Positions 13,452 to 20,141 of a DNA stretch of 20,141 nucleotides are shown in pieces. Made by a program: the position numbers and the translations under genes. The notes below the pieces were generated by a model. That model saw only the letters and a list, made by a program, of their open reading frames with translations. It was not told where the DNA came from and searched no databases. The stretch is from positions 1-20,141 of the IMG/VR virus record IMGVR_UViG_3300042503_001864. One strand, given 5' to 3'. The number at the start of each line of letters is the position of its first letter. The stretch's first letter is position 1. Origin of the DNA: a virus.

Positions 13452-15179
13452 CTATGCTTTGCCGCTCACCGCTATGGTTCCGGCCTTATGGTTGATGGTG
13501 ATGTTCGTGATGTAACCATTGATTCCTCCGGCGATTGGCAAAGGAACAACAGCGAACGGGTCGATTGTTGTGATATGCGCTTCGGTGAATTCAAATTCAA
13601 ACTTGAACCGGATGCGCCGCGAATTCAACAGCTTCGGATTGTCTATGGCGTGAAAGCGTCCATACAAGTTCCGGCCCGGAGAGTTGGACGGATAGGACGT
13701 GTTGGGCGTTGTATTCCATTCGTTGAAGTGCAACGGATAGTTGAAGTTACTTGCCGGAGGTCTGCCGTATGCGTTGTATCCGTTCTGTACGCCGCCAAAC
13801 GGCGTGGCCCCGTTCCATATCAACAACTTTGGCAACGACGCAACTCCGCGCGTGAGCAACATTGCGTTGCCGTAGAGGTTGGACGCTTGAACCATCGTCG
13901 GCCAAAATAGTATTGAATCAAGCGTATCGACCTCATACGCATCGCGTCGATTTCGGCACATTCCGAACTCAAACTGAATTGCATATTCGCCCTTCTGCGC
14001 CGGGTTGAACGGGTTGTTCCATTCAACTATGTCGCGGTACACGGCCCTTGCTTCATTGCCCGCTTCGTCTGACGGGTCTTCAGAATACCCGCCGTTCATA
14101 TACGCGGGCAACGCATCGCTGTCCCATTCATAGCAAAGGTTGTCTACCAACCTCCCTTCGTCCTTCAACACCATAGGGTCAACCCAAATCGCGGTGGTTT
14201 GGATTGCGTCCTTCCGCTCAAACACAAGCGTTGGAACGCCGCCAATCGTTCGGATTGCGTACTTGGCATTGAACACCGTCTTCAGTTTGCGCAACAATGA
14301 CGCGGGCGACATCACGGGAAGGTTCTCGCTTATGAGCGAACCCGTTTCCTCAAGCGTTCCCTTCTTGACTTGCGCGTTGAATAGGACTGTGTTGTAGTAT
14401 TCGCTTGCCGGGTCTGTGAATATGGTCGATTGGAACGCGCCGCCGCAGACTTGACATTGGTATTGGAAGATGCGCCGAATCAACATCGAAGGGTGCATCC
14501 TTCCGCAACCAATCAATCGCTCACCAAGCGTGAACGTCAAGTCTTGCCACTCTTGTAGGAGGTTGGTTGATTCGTCACCGTCGAAGTCAATTGGGTCTAT
14601 GCCCGCGCCCGTGATGTTGACGAATGCAATGATGGCGTTGATGACCGCGACAATCGTTGCGAATATGATAACGATTGGGGTAAGCACAGTCAAGATGATT
14701 TGGAGCAATTGCCCCAATATCAAAACAGTGATGTGAAGCCAATCGGGTCGAATCTCGTCACAATACGTCATGCGCGGATGCGCTTCGTCCAAGAGGCCGT
14801 CATACACCGTTCGGCTCTCAAGGCAATCCATCATCTGCGATTGCGAGGTCTTTTCAATGGCTGTGCACTCAACGCGGCATTCGCCTTCGCACCACGATAT
14901 CGTTTGTCCTTGTATCACTCCAACGAATACAACGACCGATTGCCCTTCGCAAACGTGTTCCACGCGGAACGGAATCTCCTTGAGCAATCCATCCGCCGGG
15001 TCAATCAATTCCGCCTTGATGTATTCGTATGTCGCGCCGTAGAATGTGAGGTTCTGCGTGACGCTCTTCTTCACGCTTTCGCCGTCCTCCGTTTCCACAT
15101 CGATGCTCGTTGTGATGTCCTGCGCCCCTTCAACATCGGACGCGGGAACCAAGACGTTGTTGATGTACAGCCTAATCAT
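13452..15179 (-). CDS. Tail hub/baseplate-like protein with an internal hydrophobic segment
   Basis: This 575-residue protein is encoded immediately after the tape measure (ATGA overlap), where siphoviruses place distal-tail and hub proteins. The N-terminal 125 residues are beta-rich (MIRLYINNVLVP...) and contain CEGECRVEC. Residues 148-190 are strongly hydrophobic (two runs around ILGQLLQIILTVL and IVIIFATIVAVINAIIAF), long enough for one or two membrane passes. A GCGRMHP motif (224-230) and a CQVC pair (242-245) follow, then a long beta-rich C-terminal part. The hub role is inferred from gene order. The hydrophobic hairpin is unusual for a virion protein and suggests membrane insertion during DNA entry. 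Confidence 0.75.
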   Translation of the reverse strand: MIRLYINNVLVPASDVEGAQDITTSIDVETEDGESVKKSVTQNLTFYGATYEYIKAELIDPADGLLKEIPFRVEHVCEGQSVVVFVGVIQGQTISWCEGECRVECTAIEKTSQSQMMDCLESRTVYDGLLDEAHPRMTYCDEIRPDWLHITVLILGQLLQIILTVLTPIVIIFATIVAVINAIIAFVNITGAGIDPIDFDGDESTNLLQEWQDLTFTLGERLIGCGRMHPSMLIRRIFQYQCQVCGGAFQSTIFTDPASEYYNTVLFNAQVKKGTLEETGSLISENLPVMSPASLLRKLKTVFNAKYAIRTIGGVPTLVFERKDAIQTTAIWVDPMVLKDEGRLVDNLCYEWDSDALPAYMNGGYSEDPSDEAGNEARAVYRDIVEWNNPFNPAQKGEYAIQFEFGMCRNRRDAYEVDTLDSILFWPTMVQASNLYGNAMLLTRGVASLPKLLIWNGATPFGGVQNGYNAYGRPPASNFNYPLHFNEWNTTPNTSYPSNSPGRNLYGRFHAIDNPKLLNSRRIRFKFEFEFTEAHITTIDPFAVVPLPIAGGINGYITNITINHKAGTIAVSGKA

Positions 15180-18100
15180 CGCCGTGTGTTGAGCATATTG
15201 GCCTTGCGGATGCGCCCTTGTACAAGCATACTGATTCCATCGCCGTCCATATACACGGATGTGCGCGGTTGAGATTCAATGGCCTTCACAATCCTATCCG
15301 TTCCCCGGTCACCTTCGATTCCAACTTGAATTGCCTTCTTGCCTGACATCATCTTCCCGATGTCAATCCGCCCGCGATGAATCTGCTCAAGCCATCGCTT
15401 GTTGTCGCCAAGGCTCACAACCTCGTGCGGCATTATGTATTCGTCGGCGTGATAGATGTACGGCTTTCCCCCAAGAATGGTGGAGATATTTTCGGGATTT
15501 CCGGAACCCGTGTATCCGCCAAGGCGCGACCAATCCGCGCTTCCGCCCTTTCGGAATGCGGGTATTGATGATGTTGTCAGCGCGCGGGCTTGCGCAAGGC
15601 CCGCTGTGAGGGCGATGATTGTCGAAGCAATGGTAATCGCCGTCAGGAAACCGCCGCCGTCAGCCGCCGCTCTTGCGATTGCAACCGCGCCCGCCGCCGC
15701 CGCTTCAAGTTGAGCAATTGCGATGCTTTGACGCGCCGCGCGTTTGCGTTCGTCGTTCAACTGTTGAAGTCGATTCTTCTCTTGTTCCAATACTGTCGCG
15801 TTGCCCTTGTCGGCAAGTTCGCGCGCCTCTTGTACGCGACCTTCTTGGGCTTGAATCTGAAGGTCTAATGATTTCTGTTGCGCATCTGACCACGCCTTCC
15901 ACGCGTCGATTCCAAGTTGGGCAATCTTCTGCGCATCCTCGGCAACCTTCGCAACATACTCACGCCGCTTCTGTTCGTCGCTCTTCGGTTGCGATGTCGG
16001 CAATCCAAGTTCGCCCTCAAGCAACGCAATATCGTTCTTCTGCTTCTGCAATTCATCGGCATCCGCCGTTCCACTTGCCTCAAGGATTGCAAGCCTACGC
16101 TTGGCAAAGTCCAACAACAAGCGCAACCGCTCTTGATTGCCCTCGCGTTCTATGGCCTCCAACTCTTCCTCTGATGCTTGACGATTCTCTGCGGCTGTCG
16201 TTCGCGCCCGCAAGTCCAAGGCGGCGAATGCCAACGTCACGCGTTGTTCCTCATCCAATCGCTCCAGCAATACCTTGGAACCATCTTCGCCGCCCCCGCC
16301 TATGCGCTCTTGAAGGCGTTTGATTTCAGCTTCAAGTTCCTTCACCTTCTTGGCCGCGTCATCGAATCCTTCCGCATCGCCCGGAAGGTTATTCAACTCC
16401 GCTCTCAACGTCTGCAGTTCTTGGTTCAACGCGTTCAACGAACCCGGCGGGAATATATCCTGCGCTTGCAATTGGTCTTGGGCCTCTTTCAACGCTTTCG
16501 TGACGGCCAAGTACTTGTCGCGAACCTCGTTGAACCGCTCGCTTCCAATCACCAACTTGTCGGTCAGAATTGTGCCAAGTTTCTTCTGCTCATCCTGTAA
16601 TGCTTTGATGCTTCCGGCGACAGCGGGCGATTCGCCGCCTGTGCCGCCGCCGCTTCCCGTCAATCGCTTGCGCAAAGCAATTTCGTCCTCAATCGCTTTC
16701 TTCTGAATCTCCAATTTGGCCTTTGCCGCTTTGGCTTCCGCCGCCGTGACCGCAACGCCTGTCAATTCAGCTGTTTTGGTCTTTAGGCGCAATTCGGCGC
16801 GGCTGGCATTCGATTGCTCGTCAAACTCTTCCCGCAACAGATTCAAATCAAACACCTTCAATCTGTCGGCCTCTGTTCGATACGCCTCGTTGAACTCCTT
16901 TTGAAGTTCAAGACCCCTTTCGTTGTCCTCTTTCCGCTGGGCCTCAACCTCCTTTCGCGCCTCTGCTATTCCGTCTGCAGCCTTTGCTTCTGCGGCAACG
17001 GCCTCAAGGCCCAATCGCTCATACTCGCCAATCTGTTGGTCGATATTGCCTTTCAAAGCCTCAAGTTGTCCCAAGTCCAAGGAGGCTTTGCCTTGTACTT
17101 GTAGATTGATATCGGCAACCGATGTATTGAGTTTGTTCCTCAACTCAATTTGCTCCTTCAATTTGGCGTTCAAATCGCTTTGCGCTTCTTCCCCGTCTTC
17201 TGTTGCCTCATTCCACAACAACAACGCGCTCACCGCTGTCGTGATTCCGGTCACAAGCAAACCAATCGGGTTCGCCGCTATGGCAAGGTTGAACGCCCGC
17301 GTTGCGCCCGCCGCGCCCGTTGACGCTATTGCATACAACCGCTTTGCGTTCGACAGAAGAGTTGTCGTTGCCGCATACGCTCTTGTGGCGATTGTGCTTG
17401 CGGATACCGCCAACCTGTACGACACGATTGCTTGAACGACCAAGCCCACAACCTTGAGAATCGTTCCAAGGTTCTCTGCAACGAAATTGACAACGCGCCC
17501 AAGTGTGCTTGCGCTTGTCGTGAATTGAAGGAACGCGTTCGTGACCGCGTTGCTCAACCGCGCGAATGAAGCGGAAAGTGTTTTGTTGTTGGTTTCGGCT
17601 TGGTCGTATCCGACAGATGAGCCGGTTACCGCAATCGTGAGCCGGTCAAACGTGTCGATATTGCTCGTCAATATGTTGCCCGCTGTAACGCTCTCCACGC
17701 CGAACAACTTGATTTGCGCTTCGGCGCGCTTCACCGGGTCTTGTATCGCATCAAACTCCTTCTTCGTTTGTTCAAGCGCGGCATTGATGTTGAACTGCCC
17801 ATCAACGAATCCTTTGCCCGATTGAACCAAGCGCAAGATGATGTTGCGCAATTGCGTTCCCGCTTCCGCTCCCTTGAGGTTCTTCTCGGCAAGCGTTTCC
17901 GTCAGCGCAACGCCTTGTTCGATTGTGATGTTGTTGGCGGAAAGGACTGTACCAACCTTGTCAATCGTTTCGCCAACCTCGCTGATGTTCGCCGCGCCTT
18001 CAAGCGAACCCGCCGCAAGCACGTTGATGATGCGTGACGCCTCTGATGCCGGAAGGTTGAATTGGTTCATTGCGCTCGCAACCGCCGCGCCCGCCGTACC

Positions 18101-18832
18101 AAGGTCAATCTTCGCCGCTTCTGATAGCGTGATTGCTTCCTTCGCGACAGCCGACAAGGCTTCCCCGTTCTTCAGCAAGTCCGGACGCGCCGAACCGATT
18201 GCCGTGAACGCCTTGGCTACATCAGCCGCGCCTACTGTGCTTGATTGGCTGAACTCAATTGACTTCTCGCGTAGGAAGTCAAGGTCATCGCCCGTTGCGC
18301 CCGTGATGGACGACAACTCGGCCAACGTATCATCGAACTCAACAATGGCATCAACCCCGCCACGGAAGGTGTTGAACACTCCGCGAACCAACGCGTCAAC
18401 CGCGAAGAATTGGGCGAATTGCTTTGCTGATTCGGAGAACACCCGGCCAAGCCCGCCAACCGATTGAGCCGCCTGTTGTGCCGCCTTTCCTTGTCGGTCG
18501 ATACCCGCCGCCGCCGCTTCAGCCGCCGTAACCAACGAACCGCTTTCCTTGCGCGCGCGACCTTGCGCGTCAATGAAGAATCGCATTCCGTTTGCCGCCG
18601 TTTGGAAGGTCTTGCCAAGCGTTGATGCGCTTGCCGCCGCTTGGTTGTTTGCTTGAGCCGCGCCTTGCGCCCCTGTCGTTCCCTTTCGAACCGAATCGTT
18701 GAACGAGTTGACTTGCTTCTGCGCTTCAGCATACTCCTTGTCAACCTTCTCAATGCTTGCCGCAAGCACAACAGGCGCGTCTTTGTCAGACACTTCGGTT
18801 GTGATTCTGAAGATGATGTTCTCAACCGCCAT
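15176..18832 (-). CDS. Tail tape measure protein (TP901 type)
   Basis: This 1218-residue protein sets tail length and is ejected through the tail with the DNA. Residues about 160-420 match the TP901-type tape measure core: FDDTLAELSSITGATGDDL, then an AAKIDLGTAGAAVASAMNQF-like stretch and a GAEAGTQLRNIILRL helix. Hydrophobic segments lie near 452-470 and 520-540 (NPIGLLVTGITTAVSALLL), typical of these proteins. Residues about 545-1080 are long charged helices and coiled coil. The C-terminal 180 residues include a second hydrophobic stretch (FLTAITIASTIIALTAGLAQA) and a globular-looking end. By the usual rule of about 0.15 nm per residue the tail would be about 180 nm (inference). The start has AGAGGA shortly upstream and overlaps the frameshifted chaperone product by 11 nt. 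Confidence 0.95.
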   Translation of the reverse strand: MAVENIIFRITTEVSDKDAPVVLAASIEKVDKEYAEAQKQVNSFNDSVRKGTTGAQGAAQANNQAAASASTLGKTFQTAANGMRFFIDAQGRARKESGSLVTAAEAAAAGIDRQGKAAQQAAQSVGGLGRVFSESAKQFAQFFAVDALVRGVFNTFRGGVDAIVEFDDTLAELSSITGATGDDLDFLREKSIEFSQSSTVGAADVAKAFTAIGSARPDLLKNGEALSAVAKEAITLSEAAKIDLGTAGAAVASAMNQFNLPASEASRIINVLAAGSLEGAANISEVGETIDKVGTVLSANNITIEQGVALTETLAEKNLKGAEAGTQLRNIILRLVQSGKGFVDGQFNINAALEQTKKEFDAIQDPVKRAEAQIKLFGVESVTAGNILTSNIDTFDRLTIAVTGSSVGYDQAETNNKTLSASFARLSNAVTNAFLQFTTSASTLGRVVNFVAENLGTILKVVGLVVQAIVSYRLAVSASTIATRAYAATTTLLSNAKRLYAIASTGAAGATRAFNLAIAANPIGLLVTGITTAVSALLLWNEATEDGEEAQSDLNAKLKEQIELRNKLNTSVADINLQVQGKASLDLGQLEALKGNIDQQIGEYERLGLEAVAAEAKAADGIAEARKEVEAQRKEDNERGLELQKEFNEAYRTEADRLKVFDLNLLREEFDEQSNASRAELRLKTKTAELTGVAVTAAEAKAAKAKLEIQKKAIEDEIALRKRLTGSGGGTGGESPAVAGSIKALQDEQKKLGTILTDKLVIGSERFNEVRDKYLAVTKALKEAQDQLQAQDIFPPGSLNALNQELQTLRAELNNLPGDAEGFDDAAKKVKELEAEIKRLQERIGGGGEDGSKVLLERLDEEQRVTLAFAALDLRARTTAAENRQASEEELEAIEREGNQERLRLLLDFAKRRLAILEASGTADADELQKQKNDIALLEGELGLPTSQPKSDEQKRREYVAKVAEDAQKIAQLGIDAWKAWSDAQQKSLDLQIQAQEGRVQEARELADKGNATVLEQEKNRLQQLNDERKRAARQSIAIAQLEAAAAGAVAIARAAADGGGFLTAITIASTIIALTAGLAQARALTTSSIPAFRKGGSADWSRLGGYTGSGNPENISTILGGKPYIYHADEYIMPHEVVSLGDNKRWLEQIHRGRIDIGKMMSGKKAIQVGIEGDRGTDRIVKAIESQPRTSVYMDGDGISMLVQGRIRKANMLNTRR

Positions 18833-19579
18833 CGTCCTCTGCTTCGCTTGCGGTTTGTTGCAAGTCGGACAGCCGCACGAAAGTACTCACTGTTTGATAG
18901 TAGTTCTCCGCTGTGCCGCTCAACAATCGGTCAACCTCGCTCGGCAATCGCTTACAGACCATGAACACTTGGGCGTTCAAGTCCTCGCGCCTTTCGTGAA
19001 GAATCTCTTGCGCCCAGCGGAGCCGTCTTTTGTCGCGGGCTTTCTCGTTGATTCGTTCGCGTTCCGAAGGTGTAGCACCTCCTGTGCTTTCAAATAACCT
19101 TGGATGTCGCTCTCTGAGAACGCCGAATAGCCCTTGGTGATGACGAACGCTTGCCGCAAAAAAAAACCACGACACTCCGAATCTTCCTTCCATCGTTGCT
19201 CCTTCAATTGGTCGTGTTGTTCGGTCTGCATCTGCAATGGTTCGTCGTCAAGGACGAAGTAGCACTTGGCAAGTTCCAACATACTCTTCGCCTCCATCGC
19301 CCATTGGATTCGTTGCTCCATGTAGTGAAGCGTTCCGAACATATCGACAATCTGTCCCTTGTTCCCCATTTCCTTCATCTTGTTGATGTAGGCCAATAGG
19401 TCGGCGGGCGTGAAGTTCATCAACGCCCATTCAGCGGCAAGTTCCGCGCCAACGGCCCTCGCGGCGGGCATAGCCAAGGGCTTGTCGAAGGCGTACCATA
19501 CACCTCCTTTGCTGTCGCTGTAGATGGGCGAAGCATCGTGCGCAACGCCGTATTGGTCAGTCCAAGTTCGTTTGTCCAT
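18822..19579 (-). CDS. Predicted -1 frameshift product of the tail assembly chaperone (GT-like)
   Basis: If ribosomes slip back one base on the nine-T run, the first 140 residues of the chaperone are joined to 112 residues of the -1 frame, giving a 252-residue fusion ending at 18822. The -1 frame stays open for the whole distance and overlaps the tape measure start by 11 nt. Its C-terminal part is charged and helical (TPSERERINEKARDKRRLRW, then a segment ending DNN-free and rich in E, D, S). In lambda the analogous G/GT pair is made by a -1 shift directly before the tape measure gene, and the T domain recruits the tail tube. Alternatives: an independent 46-residue gene starting at ATG 18962 in the same frame, or a homopolymer sequencing error that split one gene. 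Confidence 0.6.
18977..19579 (-). CDS. Tail assembly chaperone (G-like), unshifted product
   Basis: This 200-residue, largely helical soluble protein lies directly before the tape measure gene, the conserved location of tail assembly chaperones. Helical segments include MPAARAVGAELAAEWALMNF (about 37-56), a TPADLLAYINKMKEMGNKG stretch (57-75) and MEQRIQWAMEAKSMLELAKC (about 87-106). The C-terminal 40 residues are basic (STRKPATKDGSAGRKRFF). The ATG follows the stop of the 55-residue gene by 1 nt. A T-run at codons 138-141 is a probable frameshift site (see the separate entry). There is no sequence-level match I can name; the call rests on position, size and the frameshift signal. Confidence 0.65.
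   Translation of the reverse strand: MDKRTWTDQYGVAHDASPIYSDSKGGVWYAFDKPLAMPAARAVGAELAAEWALMNFTPADLLAYINKMKEMGNKGQIVDMFGTLHYMEQRIQWAMEAKSMLELAKCYFVLDDEPLQMQTEQHDQLKEQRWKEDSECRGFFLRQAFVITKGYSAFSESDIQGYLKAQEVLHLRNANESTRKPATKDGSAGRKRFFTKGART
19158..19166 (-). promoter_or_regulatory. Nine-T slippery site for programmed -1 frameshifting
   Basis: The minus strand reads GGT TTT TTT TTG in the chaperone frame, containing the T_TTT_TTT heptamer that allows both tRNAs to re-pair after a -1 slip. A GGAG lies 8 nt upstream, similar in spacing to Shine-Dalgarno-like stimulators known from dnaX. It is the longest homopolymer I noticed in the window. I could not establish a downstream pseudoknot. Confidence 0.6.
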
Positions 19580-19580
19580 G

Positions 19581-19748
19581 TCAGTTCAAGCAAGCGACAA
19601 TCGTGTAGACAACATCGTATTCAACATCCGGCTCCATACGTTGCAAGGCCACCACTTTCTCGTACACCTCGCACGGGTATGATTCACCCAAGGGCGGAAT
19701 GCTCACGGCAATCAACTCCATTGGCCTATCAACCCATCGCCTGTTCAT
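19581..19748 (-). CDS. Small hypothetical protein between terminase and tail chaperone
   Basis: This 55-residue protein starts MNRRWVDRPMELIAVSIPPL and contains a PCEVYEKVVALQRMEPDVEY segment; it looks like a small alpha/beta fold. The frame is open further upstream into the terminase gene, but the ATG at 19748 lies 19 nt after the terminase stop and avoids a 90-nt overlap. An internal ATG (MELIAV) is an alternative start. The stop is followed after 1 nt by the chaperone ATG. Function unknown. Small genes at this position in other phages sometimes encode tail-completion proteins, but nothing in the sequence shows this. Confidence 0.6.
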   Translation of the reverse strand: MNRRWVDRPMELIAVSIPPLGESYPCEVYEKVVALQRMEPDVEYDVVYTIVACLN

Positions 19749-19767
19749 TGCTTCGCAATCTATGCCA

Positions 19768-20141
19768 TCAACTCTTTGGCATCGCGACAAAGTCGAAGAG
19801 CGTATTGTGCATGGCGTATCTCGTGCAATCCAACAAGTGGCCCATGCTGGCCGCGCCAAGCGGAGCGTGTTTCAATTTGCCTGTCTTCTTCATCTTGATT
19901 TCGCCTTGCGTGTCACGCATGATTTCAACGAAGTTCAAGTCGTGCTTCGTCCACTTGCAACGCGGGTGAAGACGCACCTTCGGGAACCTCGTCCAAATCG
20001 AATTGCAGAACATACGGCTGTCGCTGATGCCCGGATTGCTTGCCGACAACACGAATCGGTCGTCACTCAATTGCAATTCTTGGGCGATGACGTTGTATTG
20101 GCTCAGATGATTCCTCAATCCGCTCATCCGCGCAATTCCGC
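19768..20141 (-). CDS. terL: Terminase large subunit, C-terminal nuclease part (5' end cut by window edge)
   Basis: The frame is open from the right edge to a TGA at 19768; 123 full codons are visible. It shows the end of the RNase H-like nuclease domain of the packaging motor: a SASNPGISDSRMFCNSIW segment, then RLHPRCKWTKHDL, a DTQGEIK strand-turn and the closing MGHLLDCTRYAMHNTL motif. In that motif the aspartate after HLL is the usual metal-binding acid of terminase nucleases (family knowledge). The N-terminal ATPase and the first part of the nuclease lie outside the window. The internal ATG at 20127 is not the true start, since the codons before it (G-I-A-R) remain open. It heads the visible transcription unit. 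Confidence 0.85.
   Translation of the reverse strand, partial: GIARMSGLRNHLSQYNVIAQELQLSDDRFVLSASNPGISDSRMFCNSIWTRFPKVRLHPRCKWTKHDLNFVEIMRDTQGEIKMKKTGKLKHAPLGAASMGHLLDCTRYAMHNTLFDFVAMPKS

Noticed and set aside
15176-18832. Hydrophobic stretches of the tape measure protein as evidence of a membrane transporter
   Set aside because: Such segments are normal in TP901-type tape measure proteins and the core domain is clear.
18822-19193. Independent 123-residue gene starting at ATG 19193
   Set aside because: It would start deep inside the chaperone gene with an unlikely WFFF N-terminus. The T-run makes a frameshifted extension the better explanation.

Overview
The window is a 20 kb stretch of the virion (structural) region of a tailed double-stranded DNA phage or prophage. 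Every gene I can support lies on the minus strand, so the region reads right to left. Genes are packed with ATGA, TGATG or 1-10 nt junctions. No sheath or contractile-tail genes are visible, and there is a long tape measure, so a long non-contractile (siphovirus-like) tail is the best inference. The host is most likely a member of the Bacteroidota. The only two minus-strand matches I found to the Bacteroidota -7 promoter element (TAnnTTTG) both fall in the few intergenic gaps, Shine-Dalgarno sequences are generally weak, and a DUF5675 protein typical of such phages is present. Base composition is about half GC by eye, which is high for that phylum but not excluded.

Layout from right to left. 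(1) The C-terminal nuclease part of the large terminase (20141-19768, cut by the window edge) and a 55-residue unknown. (2) The tail module: a tail assembly chaperone with a nine-T slippery site predicted to give a -1 frameshift product, a 1218-residue tape measure protein, and three large tail-tip or baseplate-type proteins of 575, 969 and 407 residues. (3) A 117-nt gap with a promoter and leader hairpin, then a 189-residue cysteine-containing protein, possibly the tail tube. (4) The head entry module: a 636-residue portal carrying a four-cysteine insert, then a MuF-type minor head protein fused through a polyproline linker to a C-terminal HExxH metallopeptidase-like domain. (5) A small cassette: a 63-residue acidic protein, two heavily overlapping membrane proteins resembling a spanin pair, and a DUF5675 protein, which together look like a lysis cassette. 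(6) A second promoter, a 106-residue basic protein, a scaffold-like protein, the major capsid protein bracketed by two stem-loops, two small proteins, and a further structural-type gene that runs off the left edge.

The genes form one late-expression programme: packaging, tail assembly, portal and head building, and release. Four points stand out. The tail genes sit between terminase and portal rather than after the capsid. The minor head protein carries an enzyme-like domain in the manner of MuF polymorphic toxins. The lysis-like genes interrupt the head module. The tetranucleotides GATC and CTAG are nearly absent: I found one and none respectively in the whole window.

No CRISPR array, tRNA, rRNA, insertion sequence or integrase was seen. 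No stretch longer than about 120 nt lacks a gene.
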